DNA from: CAZICM01 sp964537685
Lineage (GTDB): Bacteria > Myxococcota_A > Polyangia > Polyangiales > Polyangiaceae
Direction of reading: 5' to 3'
Length of the DNA stretch: 64,000 nucleotides
Assembly (NCBI GenBank): GCA_964537685.1
Contig: CAZICM010000035.1
Span: 38,253-102,252, forward strand
This document shows positions 52,732 through 62,581 of the stretch, piece after piece (position 1 is the first letter of the stretch; each line of letters starts with the position of its first letter). The notes beneath the pieces are model-generated. The model was not told the origin of the DNA. It saw only the letters and a program-made list of their open reading frames with translations, and ran no database searches. A program made the translations under genes and the position numbers.

Positions 52732-55700
52732 ATGGGTTCGGATAGTCCCGTGGCCGGACGATTCGAGGTTCTCGGAATCGCTGGTTCGGGGGGTATGGGT
52801 GCCGTTCTTCGGGCGAGAGATCTTGTCACTGGAGCGCCTGTCGCGCTGAAGGTGTTGCGGGGTCAGGATGCGGAGGCTCGTTTTGAGCTTGAAGCGAGGA
52901 TTCTTTCCGAGCTCCGCCATCCGGGCATTGTGCGTTATGTGGCCCATGGAAAGGGGGAGGACGGTTCTCCCTATCTCGCGATGGAGTGGCTGGACGGCGA
53001 GGATCTGGCTGCCCGGCTGGCCCGCGAGAGTCTGACTGTCGGCGAGAGTGTCGAGCTTGTAAGGCGCGCGGCCGAGGCGCTTCATGTTGCGCACAGCCGG
53101 GGTGTCATTCACCGCGATATCAAGCCGAGTAACTTGTTTCTGTGCGGCGGAAGGATCGATCGGATAAAGCTTCTCGATTTTGGAATCGCGCGCATGCATG
53201 CGAGCCCGTCGGGCGCCCTTGCGCGCAATGGAATCGTGATTGGCACACCGGGCTATATGTCGCCTGAACAAGCGATGGATGGCCTGCTGGACGCCCGCAC
53301 GGACATCTTTTCGCTGGGCTGTGTTTTGTTTGAGTGCCTCGCGGGCGAACCGCCTTTTCTCGCGGAAGACAATATGGCGCTGCTCGCGAAGATTCTCCTT
53401 CAGGACGCTCCGCGCATCCGAGATATCCGGGGTGATATCGATCCGGCGCTGGATGAAATACTCGCGGGGATGCTGGCGAAAGAAGTCAATTCACGCTTTA
53501 GCGATGCGCTTTCTGTGGCTCATGCGCTGGCTCAGCTCGATGCGTCCGGTGCGATCGCGCCGGTGTCGGTCAGGCATCGGCCGAAGGCGCTGGGCGCTGG
53601 TGAACAAGGGCTTTTGTGCGTGGTGCTGATCGCCAACCAAATGCTGGCGGCGACGCAGGAGATCGATCTGGCCAAGGCTCAGCGGCGCCGGATTGAGATT
53701 TCCGATGAGCTTGAATTTGCGCTGAAACAAGCAGGGGGGCGCGTAACGCGCATGGTGAATGGCTCGGCTGTTGTCACGCTGGGCGGGGAGGGGGCAGCGA
53801 CGGATTTGGCCACGCGGGCGGCCCGCTGTGCGCTGTCGATTCGCGAGGCGCTGCCATTGTGGCCGGTTGTGCTGGCGATGGGGCGCGGGGTGATTTCAAA
53901 GGGCGCTCCTGTCGGCGAGGTGATCGATCGTGCGGCAAGAGTGCTTCGGGCTGGTATTGGCGGGATATTGGAGCTGCCGACGCTTATTTTGGAAGAAGGC
54001 GCGAAGACACAGAGGCGCGGTGCGGTGAAGAAACGCAGCGGATTGCCTGTCTTTGTCGACAGCGTGAGCGCGGCCCTTCTGGAGGCCCGTTTCGATGTCC
54101 GGCCGGGGCCTGCCGGTATGGAGCTTCACGGCGAGCGGACGGAAGCCGAAAGCACGCGAACGCTGCTGGGAAAGCCAACGCCGTGTCTGGGCCGGGAAGA
54201 CGAGCTGCGGGTACTGCAATCCGTGTTTGATGCGGTTGTGAGCGACAGTTCGGCGCGGGCTGTATTGCTTGTCGGTGAGCCGGGCATTGGAAAGTCAAGG
54301 CTTCGGGCTGAATTTCTGCGGCGTATTGTGAGAAGCACGGAAGGCATTGAAGTGCTTGTGGGATATGGCGATCCGGTGAGCGCCGGTTCCCCATTCGCAA
54401 TGATTGCCTCGGCATTGCGTAGTTTATGTGGCATTTCGCCTGGGGATGCAGGGGAACAGAAGCACGAAAAGCTCTACAGAAGGTTATCAAAAAGTCTCGA
54501 AGGGCAGGCGCTTTTATATGCGATGGAATTTCTTGGAGAATTGATTGGATTGCAGCCGGAAGGAGAGACATCGGTAGCGTGGAAAGCTGCATCGGCTGAC
54601 CCGCTGCTGATGGGCGATCAAATGCGGCGCTCGTGGCAGGAATGGATATTGGCAGAATTGTCTTCCAATACGGTCATTATTGTGCTGGAAGATCTGCATT
54701 GGGGCGATTTGCCCAGCGTTTTATTTGTGGATGCGGCATTGCAGGCAGGCCGAAAGCGGCCATTGCTCGTGCTGGCGACGGCCCGGCCCGAAGTGCATTC
54801 TGCATTTCCCGGTCTATGGAAAGATCGGCCTCTAACGACGCTTTCAGTAGGTGAATTATCGCCGAATTCAAGCGTGGAGCTCGTGCGCCAAGTGTTGGGT
54901 TCTGATATCGCAGATCCAGTGGCGCAACAGTTGGTTTCCCAGGCGGGGGGGAACGCCTTTTATTTGGAAGAATTAATTCGTGCCGCTTCCGAAAACCGAA
55001 AAGGCGGTTCGCTTCCTGCGACAGTGCTGGCGATGGTGCACTCGAGGCTGATGGCGCTTGGAGCAGAGGAACGGCGCGTGCTGCGGGCGGCCAGCGTATT
55101 CGGGCAAGTGTTTTGGAGAGATGGGGTACGGTCTCTGCTCGGCGGTACAGAAATCGAGACTGTGGTGAATGCATCGCTTTCTGTATTGGTTCATGAAGAG
55201 TTTTGCATCAATCGTCAAAAGGCTCGTTTCAAAGGGGAAGAGGAATACGCATTTCAAAATACCCTGGTGCGTGAGGCTGCTTATGCAATGCTCACGGATA
55301 ACGATCGCGTTACAGGGCACAGGCTTGCGGCTCAATGGCTTGAACAGGCGGGCGAAAAGAATTCGATCGTGCTTGCCGAGCATTTTGAACGCGGCCATGT
55401 GCCGGATAGAGCGCGTTATTGGTATAGGCGGGCCGCAGAACAAGCCTTGGAGGGCGGCGATTTTTCAGCAGCATTCGAGCGTTCGGAGCGGGCGATCGCA
55501 TGTGGCGCGACGGCCGAAGAATTCGGACAGCTTCGCCTGATTGCGGCGTTTGCGCTGCGATGGCAGGGGAGGCACGCGGAAGCGGAGCGCTATGCCTTTG
55601 AGGCGTTGGCCCATCTGCAGCGGGGAAGTGATGCGTGGTACCGGGCCGCCACCGAAGCGGTTCACTCGTGTACGCCACTTGGAAAACGCGATGAAGTTGC

Positions 55701-56730
55701 GGCGGTCAGCTTGGAGATGATCGAATTGAGCAAGGCATCCGATGTGGGCCGGGTTGCCCTGTCCGCATTGGCGCAAGTGACGACTAGGCTCTATATTGCC
55801 GACCATTACGATATAGCTGCTTCAGTTATTGAAAAAATTGATCACCAAATCGAACGTTATCCCGTGACCGATCCGGAACTGCTGGCCCGGATTGCAGAGG
55901 CGCGGGCGGCCCAAGCTTTTTTTGGAAGTGGCGATTTGGAAACGTTTTTGGAGCAGATCAGCTCTGCGCTTGCCTACCACGAGAAAGCCGGCGATTTGCG
56001 CAATGCGTGCGGAACCGGCAGCAATCTAGGATTTGCCCACGCGGCTATCGGCTCGTACGCGGAAGCCAAGGCCATTTTGAAAAAAGCCATTGAGCGCGGA
56101 GAGAGAATGGGATTGGCTACCGTTGCTGGTGCTTACCAAAATCTTGGTATTGCCCTCGCGCGTTTGGGTGAAATAGAAGAAGCAAAACGATCGGAAGAAG
56201 AAGCAATTCGTTTATTTAAAGCCCAATCCAATCAGCGCATGGAGGGCGGAGCCCGAATCTATAAGGCCATGATTTGTCTCGAGGAGGGCGATTTGGGCGC
56301 TGCCGAGGCGGATGCGCTGGCGGCGGTTTCGGGATTATCGCAAGCGCCTTCGATGCGCATCCACGCTCTTGCAACGCTGGCCAAAGTGCATCTTGCCCAG
56401 GGGCGTATCGACGAGGCCAGACGCCGCGTTGAAGAGATGATGTTTCTGCTGGATGAGCAAATGGCGTCGTTTGAGTCGCTTGGCGACAGCGCCGAGGCCG
56501 AGTCGTTTATCCGGCTATCGCATTCGGAAGTGCTGTACGCAGCGGGATATTTGGCTCAGGCAAAAGCCGCGATTCGGGCGGCACGCGACAGGCTGCTCGA
56601 GCGGGCGCGGAGGTTCAGGAGCGAAGCCAGAAGAGAGGTGTTTCTCCGCGATATTCCCGAGAACGCAAGGATTTTAGTCCTCGCTCAGGCTTGGGATGAT
56701 GAATTGGAAGCCTCGGCACACGCGAACTGA
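52732..56730 (+). CDS. Ser/Thr protein kinase-ATPase-TPR multidomain protein (PknK-like)
   Basis: 1332 aa. Residues 1-275 are a Hanks-type kinase: GSGGMG (18-23), Lys40, HRDIKPSN with Asp129, and DFG Asp149. Residues ~290-470 look like a degenerate class III nucleotide-cyclase domain (NGSAVVTLGG, ATRAARCALSIREAL, GEVIDRAARVL), lacking the metal Asp at the start (LIANQ). Residues ~495-850 form an AAA16/STAND ATPase: GEPGIGKSR (515-523) and LEDLHWGD near 653. The remaining ~480 residues are TPR-like helix pairs (YAEAKAILKKAIERGERMG). It resembles mycobacterial PknK-type regulators, which integrate phosphorylation with ligand-dependent ATPase control. No transmembrane helix is visible, and its targets are unknown. 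Confidence 0.93.
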   Translation: MGSDSPVAGRFEVLGIAGSGGMGAVLRARDLVTGAPVALKVLRGQDAEARFELEARILSELRHPGIVRYVAHGKGEDGSPYLAMEWLDGEDLAARLARESLTVGESVELVRRAAEALHVAHSRGVIHRDIKPSNLFLCGGRIDRIKLLDFGIARMHASPSGALARNGIVIGTPGYMSPEQAMDGLLDARTDIFSLGCVLFECLAGEPPFLAEDNMALLAKILLQDAPRIRDIRGDIDPALDEILAGMLAKEVNSRFSDALSVAHALAQLDASGAIAPVSVRHRPKALGAGEQGLLCVVLIANQMLAATQEIDLAKAQRRRIEISDELEFALKQAGGRVTRMVNGSAVVTLGGEGAATDLATRAARCALSIREALPLWPVVLAMGRGVISKGAPVGEVIDRAARVLRAGIGGILELPTLILEEGAKTQRRGAVKKRSGLPVFVDSVSAALLEARFDVRPGPAGMELHGERTEAESTRTLLGKPTPCLGREDELRVLQSVFDAVVSDSSARAVLLVGEPGIGKSRLRAEFLRRIVRSTEGIEVLVGYGDPVSAGSPFAMIASALRSLCGISPGDAGEQKHEKLYRRLSKSLEGQALLYAMEFLGELIGLQPEGETSVAWKAASADPLLMGDQMRRSWQEWILAELSSNTVIIVLEDLHWGDLPSVLFVDAALQAGRKRPLLVLATARPEVHSAFPGLWKDRPLTTLSVGELSPNSSVELVRQVLGSDIADPVAQQLVSQAGGNAFYLEELIRAASENRKGGSLPATVLAMVHSRLMALGAEERRVLRAASVFGQVFWRDGVRSLLGGTEIETVVNASLSVLVHEEFCINRQKARFKGEEEYAFQNTLVREAAYAMLTDNDRVTGHRLAAQWLEQAGEKNSIVLAEHFERGHVPDRARYWYRRAAEQALEGGDFSAAFERSERAIACGATAEEFGQLRLIAAFALRWQGRHAEAERYAFEALAHLQRGSDAWYRAATEAVHSCTPLGKRDEVAAVSLEMIELSKASDVGRVALSALAQVTTRLYIADHYDIAASVIEKIDHQIERYPVTDPELLARIAEARAAQAFFGSGDLETFLEQISSALAYHEKAGDLRNACGTGSNLGFAHAAIGSYAEAKAILKKAIERGERMGLATVAGAYQNLGIALARLGEIEEAKRSEEEAIRLFKAQSNQRMEGGARIYKAMICLEEGDLGAAEADALAAVSGLSQAPSMRIHALATLAKVHLAQGRIDEARRRVEEMMFLLDEQMASFESLGDSAEAESFIRLSHSEVLYAAGYLAQAKAAIRAARDRLLERARRFRSEARREVFLRDIPENARILVLAQAWDDELEASAHAN

Positions 56731-56811
56731 AACAGTCTCTCTTTGTTTCCGTTGCCCGCAAGAGTAGGAAGGGCGCGCACAGGCTAATGTGCGCATAGCC
56801 ACGGAGTTGTC

Positions 56812-58056
56812 ATGCGTTCTCGTTTCAGCATTTTTGTCGCCGCCGTTCTCATGGGTTGTGGTCCTGCGCCTTCAACGGAAACCCCCGAAGGGCAGCCCAA
56901 AGGTCCTACGGAAACCAAGGAACAACAGCGGATTGGAAATGGTGGCCAGAGTACGGATGTTGGTCTCTGTCACGCAAAGGCGCCGGTGCTAGGTGATGCG
57001 ATCAACAAAGAAGCTCTCACCGGGTTGTTGGTGGCGGCTCGGCCTCATGTGATGGAGTGTTTGGTCGATCCCGCGGCGCGCGGTGCGGAACGCGAGACGG
57101 AGCTTCTGTTGTCGACCACGTTTAGTGCGAGCGGCTTTGAGCATAAGGTGAAAGGGAAGAACCTGACACCGGGCGGAGAGAAGTGTGTCGTTGACGCGAT
57201 TGGCCGCTATCTCGGCGCTATCCCTGCGTTTTCGACCATAAAGCCCGCTGCGCCCGTCAATGCGGAAGCGCAGTATCGGCATGTCGCCGGCGTAAGCCCA
57301 ACGGTTCAGCTCGGCCAGAATGAGGGTTCGGATGTTGCGGGTACGGTGCGTTTAAAGCAGAGCGCATGGTGTGACTGCTACGCGGAATGGAAAGACGTTC
57401 CACCCAAGACCCTTCAGGCGAAGATAAAGCTCGCGAAGCCCGCAGGAAAAGATGGCACCAAAGCCTCGGGAACTGCCGTGGTTTCGCCTGCAGAAGTCAC
57501 GTTCACGCCGGCGGGAGACGAGACTTCCGAAAAGGTTGCGGCATGCCTGAAGGGCAAGGTTTCTGCCATGCAGTTCAAGCTCAGCGCCGATGAACTGACG
57601 ATGCCGTACACCTTCGTCTTCTTGGATTCGTCGTTCGACGGCGATCTGGGCGGCTCGATTCCAGAGCTCCGGTTCTCGCAATTCGAATTGCTTCGCGGTC
57701 AGCATGCGGCGGAAGCCGTGATTTCTTTTGGCGTCGCGCGCTCCGCAGCCGAGGTCTACGACGGGCTTGTAAAACAGTTCAAAGCCAAGCCTGGGAGTGT
57801 TGCCGTCGATGAGCTCAAAAACAAATGCGCGGCACTCCTGAAGGCCGATGATGCGTGGATCGGAACGCTGGAACGCCAGCTTTCCGTGGATGAGAAGACG
57901 CTTGCGATGGTGCAGGAATTGAAGGCCAAAGAGCCACAGTGGGCAAAAGTGGAAAGCGCTGTTCAAGCCAACGTCGCCGAGACAAAGAAGGATCTGGAGA
58001 ACGCCAAGAAGGCGCGCAAAGGCGATGAAGCTGCGTGCCCCAAAGAGCGTTACTAG
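56812..58056 (+). CDS. Lipoprotein, unknown function
   Basis: 414 aa with a short signal peptide and good lipobox LMGC. A Pro/Thr/Glu linker is followed by two related beta-rich regions, each about 115 residues: LLSTTFSASGFEHKV...CVVDAIGRYLGAIPAF and VSPAEVTFTPAGDETSEKVAACLKGKVSAMQF. These resemble the AgmX/PglI C-terminal-type repeats of myxobacterial envelope proteins, but I am not sure. The C-terminal ~90 residues form a Lys/Glu-rich coiled coil. It follows the kinase by 81 bp and may be co-transcribed. Function unknown. Confidence 0.72.
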   Translation: MRSRFSIFVAAVLMGCGPAPSTETPEGQPKGPTETKEQQRIGNGGQSTDVGLCHAKAPVLGDAINKEALTGLLVAARPHVMECLVDPAARGAERETELLLSTTFSASGFEHKVKGKNLTPGGEKCVVDAIGRYLGAIPAFSTIKPAAPVNAEAQYRHVAGVSPTVQLGQNEGSDVAGTVRLKQSAWCDCYAEWKDVPPKTLQAKIKLAKPAGKDGTKASGTAVVSPAEVTFTPAGDETSEKVAACLKGKVSAMQFKLSADELTMPYTFVFLDSSFDGDLGGSIPELRFSQFELLRGQHAAEAVISFGVARSAAEVYDGLVKQFKAKPGSVAVDELKNKCAALLKADDAWIGTLERQLSVDEKTLAMVQELKAKEPQWAKVESAVQANVAETKKDLENAKKARKGDEAACPKERY

Positions 58057-58309
58057 CGCGGCGCGGCTTCTGCAGCACGATCGTCTTGCCTTCCCCATCT
58101 ATTCCAAACGCTTATTTTTCTGCGGAACAGCGAAATAAATTTTTTTTGAAATGCAATTCGCTGCTTGAGCGTTTGCGGCGATGGTTCGCGTGTTTGTTGA
58201 GCACCGAGCCAAGAATCTTGCCACGGGTGACTTGAAAGCAATGGCCCGTGCTGATGGGCAGCGCGGCGATAGCGGCTTTCTCCAGCAACGAAGAAAAAGA
58301 GTGTGGGTC

Positions 58310-58654
58310 ATGGATTTTGGACGAGAGATTCGAAGGCGGCGTGAGGCGTTGGGTTTGACCTTGGAGCAATTGGCTGAGGCTTCGAAATTGACGCCCAACT
58401 ACATCGGTACAATTGAAAATGGAAAGAGAGATCCGTCGCTGTCGACGGTGCTCGCCCTGTCGAGGGGCCTGCGTATTCTGCCCGCTGAGCTGTTCGGCGG
58501 TGTGGACGGAATGAGCGCTCCAGCGACCGAAGCGGGGCTGTTATTTGACGGCGCTCCGGAAGACGTGCAGGACGCGATGCTTGCGCTGTTGCGATCGGTT
58601 TCCAAGCGGCGCGCGAAGCGCCAAGGCACCGAAGAGCAGAAGAACACAGGCTGA
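58310..58654 (+). CDS. XRE-family helix-turn-helix regulator
   Basis: 114 aa from the ATG at 58310; the frame is open from 58181, but the HTH begins at the second ATG. FGREIRRRREALGLTLEQLAEASKLTPNYIGTIENGKRDPSLSTVLALSRGL is a complete XRE/Cro-CI helix-turn-helix. The C-terminal ~50 residues are a short helical tail with basic residues near the end. It should bind DNA as a dimer; targets are unknown. The ~250 bp upstream contain no other gene that I can support. The convergent Dus gene ends eight bases downstream. Confidence 0.88.
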   Translation: MDFGREIRRRREALGLTLEQLAEASKLTPNYIGTIENGKRDPSLSTVLALSRGLRILPAELFGGVDGMSAPATEAGLLFDGAPEDVQDAMLALLRSVSKRRAKRQGTEEQKNTG

Positions 58655-58662
58655 GCTCTTGT

Positions 58663-59724
58663 TTATGCCGCCGCGGTAGCCTCGCCCGCATCCGATGCTT
58701 CAGGGTCGGCACCGGCACCGCGGCGGATGCGCCGCTGAGCGTTATCTAAAATCTCCAAACATCCTTCCAGCGTTTCGCAGCGGTTCAGTTGGTGCCGAAG
58801 TGCAGAGGCGCCGGGAATTCCTTTTAAATAGCCGCTGAGATGCCGTCTCGTGCAATGCACGCCCCAAGGCAATCCGCGGAGCTCCACATTCGCGATCAAG
58901 TGCTCTTTGCACAGCTCAATCCGGTCGTCTGCTGAGGGCTGCGGCAGATGTTGTCCGTGGTCGAGCAGAAAGCGGGCTTCCCTAAAAATCCACGGATGTT
59001 CAATCGCGTGCCTGCCGACCATCACACCCGCGCATCCCGTGTCTGCGAGCGCGCGCGCAGCATCATCGGCACTTCGGATATCGCCATTTACGATCACCGG
59101 AATCTTCACCCGAGCCTGGGCTTTCGCGGCCCAGCTCCAGTCTGCGCTGCCGCTGTGACCCATGTTTGCCGTGCGGCAATGAATCGTGAGAGCGCGCACG
59201 CCTACGTCTTCAAGCCGCGGAGCAAGATCGACGATGGGCATGTGAGATTCAGGGCCGTATCCGATTCTTGTCTTAACCGTGACGGGCAGAGAAACGGAGC
59301 GCACGACCATCGCCGCCATGGCTACCATGGCATCAGGATCGCGAAGCCACGCGGCACCCGCACCCCGTCCCGCGATTTTTGGAACCCAGCAGCCGCAATT
59401 GATATCGATGAAGGCACACGAAGATGCCTCGGCAACCCTGGCCGCCTCAGCCAAGCGGTCGGGGCTCGAACCATAGATTTGAATTGCAGTTGGTTTATCG
59501 TCGGGCTCCAGGCTTATTTTGCGCCGCGCATGACGGCAGCCCCGGAGCAGGCCCTCCACATTGACGAATTCGGTGATGCACAGGTCGGCGCCGTATTTAC
59601 GGCACAATCTCCGGAAAACGGCGTCGCTTACGTCCTCCATCGGCGCCAAGATCACAGGACGCCCAGAAAAAATCCGATGAAATTCGGCTTCAATTTGATC
59701 GGGAATGGAACTCATTGTGGTCAA
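58663..59724 (-). CDS. tRNA-dihydrouridine synthase
   Basis: 353 aa. A TIM-barrel FMN enzyme of the Dus family: PVILAPMEDVSDAVFRRLC, CITEFVNVEGL, TAIQIYGSSPDRLAEAARVAE, the catalytic-Cys region DINCGCWVPKIAGRGAGAAW, TVKTRIGYG, ALTIHCRTANMGHSGSADW and VIVNGDIRSADDAARAL. It reduces uridine to dihydrouridine in tRNA using NADPH and FMN. The usual NFGCPxKK reads NCGCWVPK, but the key Cys is conserved. DusB-type is most likely. It is convergent with the XRE regulator. Confidence 0.93.
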   Translation of the reverse strand: MTTMSSIPDQIEAEFHRIFSGRPVILAPMEDVSDAVFRRLCRKYGADLCITEFVNVEGLLRGCRHARRKISLEPDDKPTAIQIYGSSPDRLAEAARVAEASSCAFIDINCGCWVPKIAGRGAGAAWLRDPDAMVAMAAMVVRSVSLPVTVKTRIGYGPESHMPIVDLAPRLEDVGVRALTIHCRTANMGHSGSADWSWAAKAQARVKIPVIVNGDIRSADDAARALADTGCAGVMVGRHAIEHPWIFREARFLLDHGQHLPQPSADDRIELCKEHLIANVELRGLPWGVHCTRRHLSGYLKGIPGASALRHQLNRCETLEGCLEILDNAQRRIRRGAGADPEASDAGEATAAA

Positions 59725-59856
59725 AGCAGGGTATGAACCAATTAAAAAGGATATATTTGCAATTAAATGGATTAAACATCGGCGATATCGTTTCTAATAC
59801 CGCGAAGCTGTACTCGGCCCCTCCCGAAAATCCGATCGAATTGATAGTGTTAATGA

Positions 59857-61245
59857 TTATGCAAGGGACGCAAGGACAGACTCGGGAATCTTGGGCAGAT
59901 GGGTCAGGGCCTCGGCGATTTTATCGGCCGGATACTCATAATCGGAGAGTTTGCCGTGAATAAAATCGTCGTAGGCCGATAAATCGAGCAAGCCATGACC
60001 GCAAAGATTGAAGAGAATCACTTTCGATTTGCCTTCAGCCTTGCACTTCAAGGCTTCCTCGATTGCGACACAAGCCGAGTGGGCAGCTTCGGGCGCAGGC
60101 AAAATGCCTTCCGTACGCGCAAAAGTCAGCCCCGCATTGAATACATTGGTCTGAGCGACGGCCACCGCCTCAACCAGCTTTTGATCGTAAAGCTCATTCA
60201 CGATAGAAGCCATGCCATGATAACGCAGGCCGCCCGCGTGAATGCGCGGCGGAACGAAGGTATGGCCGAGCGTGTACATCTTCACCAGCGGCGTCAATCC
60301 GACCGTATCGCCAAAATCGTAAGCATAAACGCCCTTGGTTAGGCTCGGACACGAGGTGGGCTCAACGGCAATGATGCGCGTGGATTTTCCTTCCTTCAGA
60401 TTGTTGCGCATAAATGGAGCGATAATACCCGCGAAATTCGATCCACCCCCGGTGGGAGCGATAATGATATCCGGGTATTCACCGGCCATTTCCATTTGCT
60501 GGATGGCTTCTTGTCCGATGACACTTTGATGAACAAGAACGTGATTCAGCACAGAGCCCAGGCTGTATTTATATTTTCCGCCGCTTGTAACAGCGGCTTC
60601 AACGGCTTCGGAAATCGCAATGCCAAGGCTTCCAGGTGAATCAGGATCGCCTTGCAAAATGCTCCTTCCCGCCTGTGTCTTGTTTGACGGGCTCGGTGTT
60701 ACCTCTGCGCCATAGCTCTGCATAATAATGCGCCGGTATGGTTTCTGTTCGTACGAGGCTTTCACCATATAGACAAAGCATTCGAGGCCCAGCGCCCGGC
60801 AGGCGAAGGAAAGAGCCGTTCCCCATTGTCCCGCGCCGGTTTCCGTTGTCAGACCTTTGATACCTGCTTCTTTATTGTAAAACGCCTGTGGAACCGCCGT
60901 ATTGGGTTTATGGCTTCCCGATGGACTAACACCTTCGTATTTGTAATAAATATGAGCGGGTGTGTCGAGAAAGCGCTCCAGCCGGTGAGCGCGCATAAGC
61001 GGGGTCGGGCGCCAGAGTTTATAGATTTCCCGAACCGGTTCGGGGATCTCGATCCACCGATCTTGGCTAACCTCCTGCATAATCAGCGCCATGGGTAAAA
61101 TGGGCGCGAGATCATCCGGCCCGACGGGCTTTAGCGTTCCCGGATGCAGCACGGGAGGCAGCGGCCTGGGAAGGTCTGGTACGAGGTTGTACCAGGCTTT
61201 CGGAATATCTTTCTCATCAAGAGCGAATCGGTATCGATCAGACAT
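59857..61245 (-). CDS. trpB: TrpB2-type tryptophan synthase beta chain
   Basis: 462 aa. The longer TrpB2 form is shown by the N-terminal DIPKAWYNLVPDLPRPLPP, the RPTPLMRAHRLE segment, the PLP Lys113 in SGSHKPNTA, TTETGAGQWGTALSFAC and the Gly loop PTGGGSNFAGI. It condenses indole and serine to tryptophan. TrpB2 proteins often act without TrpA, and no trpA or other trp gene is visible here. The ATG at 61245 has GAGGAG six bases upstream. The 310-bp region upstream (61246-61555) could hold its control signals. Confidence 0.93.
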   Translation of the reverse strand: MSDRYRFALDEKDIPKAWYNLVPDLPRPLPPVLHPGTLKPVGPDDLAPILPMALIMQEVSQDRWIEIPEPVREIYKLWRPTPLMRAHRLERFLDTPAHIYYKYEGVSPSGSHKPNTAVPQAFYNKEAGIKGLTTETGAGQWGTALSFACRALGLECFVYMVKASYEQKPYRRIIMQSYGAEVTPSPSNKTQAGRSILQGDPDSPGSLGIAISEAVEAAVTSGGKYKYSLGSVLNHVLVHQSVIGQEAIQQMEMAGEYPDIIIAPTGGGSNFAGIIAPFMRNNLKEGKSTRIIAVEPTSCPSLTKGVYAYDFGDTVGLTPLVKMYTLGHTFVPPRIHAGGLRYHGMASIVNELYDQKLVEAVAVAQTNVFNAGLTFARTEGILPAPEAAHSACVAIEEALKCKAEGKSKVILFNLCGHGLLDLSAYDDFIHGKLSDYEYPADKIAEALTHLPKIPESVLASLA

Positions 61246-61555
61246 TGCGTCTCCTCAACGAAATGGGCCGGTTCGGGATGGTACACCGCTTTTCGGGGCA
61301 GCCAACCCGTTTCGTTTGTCCCCATATCAGAAATGGGCTCGCATTGGCGATAGAATCAGCAATCGCCGGGCGCAGGGCCTGGGTATTGTTATATGTTCGT
61401 GTTGTGCATCAATTTCAATGCATTGGATCGGGTTTGGGATAAACGCCGTGCAGAACTTGCAATGGGAAAAACACATTGCCCCTATTTAGGATGTGCTGAA
61501 GAAACGTTCGTGTTTTAGCGTGTATTTTGGGGCGCGAAGGGAAGAGCGCGGATCA
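61246..61555 (-). other. Gene-free stretch upstream of trpB
   Basis: No coding gene is supported here. It lies between the patatin-like gene and trpB on the same strand and should contain the trpB promoter. A candidate on the minus strand is TTGAAA at 61418-61413 and TATAAC at 61393-61388, spaced 19 bp, which is longer than ideal. I see no Trp-codon leader peptide and no obvious T-box or attenuator. Confidence 0.35.
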
Positions 61556-62398
61556 TCAACGGGCCGAGAGCCGCACAACGCCTTGATCAAGCCGCATTGC
61601 CAGCGCCGCCTGCATGGCTTTACGCGCTGCTTCGAAGGCTAGCCCGCCCTGCTCAAGCCGGAATGGCCCGACCCTTGGAAGCCCGTCGATCACAAGCGTC
61701 GCCATGGCCGGGCGCGATGCTGGGGTTGGAATTTCGAGAGCCGGACTTCCGGTTTTTCGCCACGGCGAGCGGGAAGCCAAATGATGATAAAAAAGCCTTT
61801 CATCTTTGGGCATTCCGATGAGGCCGTGGCGGTCGACAATACCGCCGTCGAGCACTGTGCGGCCGTTGAGCCGGGCGGGATGAAATAGCCCCGGCAGCGT
61901 GCACGATGCGGTAATAGCGGGCACGAGCTCTCCTTCAGAAACGGCAAATGTGCTGCGCGAAAAGAGATCGTACACCGACACTGCGAGAGGCACGCGGCAT
62001 TCTTCAAAGCGCCGCACGGGCAAAATGGCCGCGAGCCGCGTCCGGAACAAATGGCCTTTCAACAGCCCAAAGCCCGGCGATGGATCCCAGAATTCACTGC
62101 GCTTGAGCGCCAGCAGCTCACGCGCAAAAGCCGTTGCTGAAAGTCCCGCAGCCCATGCACCTGCGGTCAGCGCACCCGCGCTCGCTCCTGAGACACGTTT
62201 TGGCAATAGCGCATGATCTTCGAGAACCGTCATCACGCCCGCGTGCGCGAAAAAGCCAAAGAAGCCCGCAGACATTCCCATCGCGAAAGGGGCGTCGCTC
62301 AGCCATTCTTTTAATGTCGGACGATGAAGGGGCATAACCGGCGATGGTTTCAGAGGGCGTCCTGCAGGATGCCCTCTCAGGAGAAGCTCTGAAATCAT
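61556..62398 (-). CDS. Patatin-like phospholipase
   Basis: Up to 280 aa; the start could also be an internal Met at about 62335. The patatin signature is present: an oxyanion-type Gly-rich segment (AMGMSAGFFGFFAHAGV), the nucleophile elbow GASAG, and the catalytic dyad Asp in LDGGIVDRHG. It should hydrolyse lipid acyl esters. No signal peptide is visible, so it is cytosolic or associates with membranes. It is divergent from the FAD oxidoreductase at 62582 and 310 bp upstream of trpB on the same strand. Target lipid unknown. Confidence 0.87.
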   Translation of the reverse strand: MISELLLRGHPAGRPLKPSPVMPLHRPTLKEWLSDAPFAMGMSAGFFGFFAHAGVMTVLEDHALLPKRVSGASAGALTAGAWAAGLSATAFARELLALKRSEFWDPSPGFGLLKGHLFRTRLAAILPVRRFEECRVPLAVSVYDLFSRSTFAVSEGELVPAITASCTLPGLFHPARLNGRTVLDGGIVDRHGLIGMPKDERLFYHHLASRSPWRKTGSPALEIPTPASRPAMATLVIDGLPRVGPFRLEQGGLAFEAARKAMQAALAMRLDQGVVRLSAR

Positions 62399-62581
62399 AG
62401 AACCCGCAAGGCTGTCCAGCGCAATTTCAATCCATTAGCGCCCTAAAATGAGATTGATTTTGAGTGCCAGCCGAGTTTATTTAATTGAATAATAAAGGCA
62501 GATTGTGCGCTGAAAATCGCGCAGCGATTTGTCCGGCTCGTAAGCGCCCTCTGATCAGAGAGGCGCACAAGGAGAGAGACA

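Noticed and set aside
57352..58098. 248-aa minus-strand open frame opposite the lipoprotein at 56812
   Set aside because: The plus-strand lipoprotein has a signal peptide and lipobox; the antisense frame has neither and looks like a shadow.
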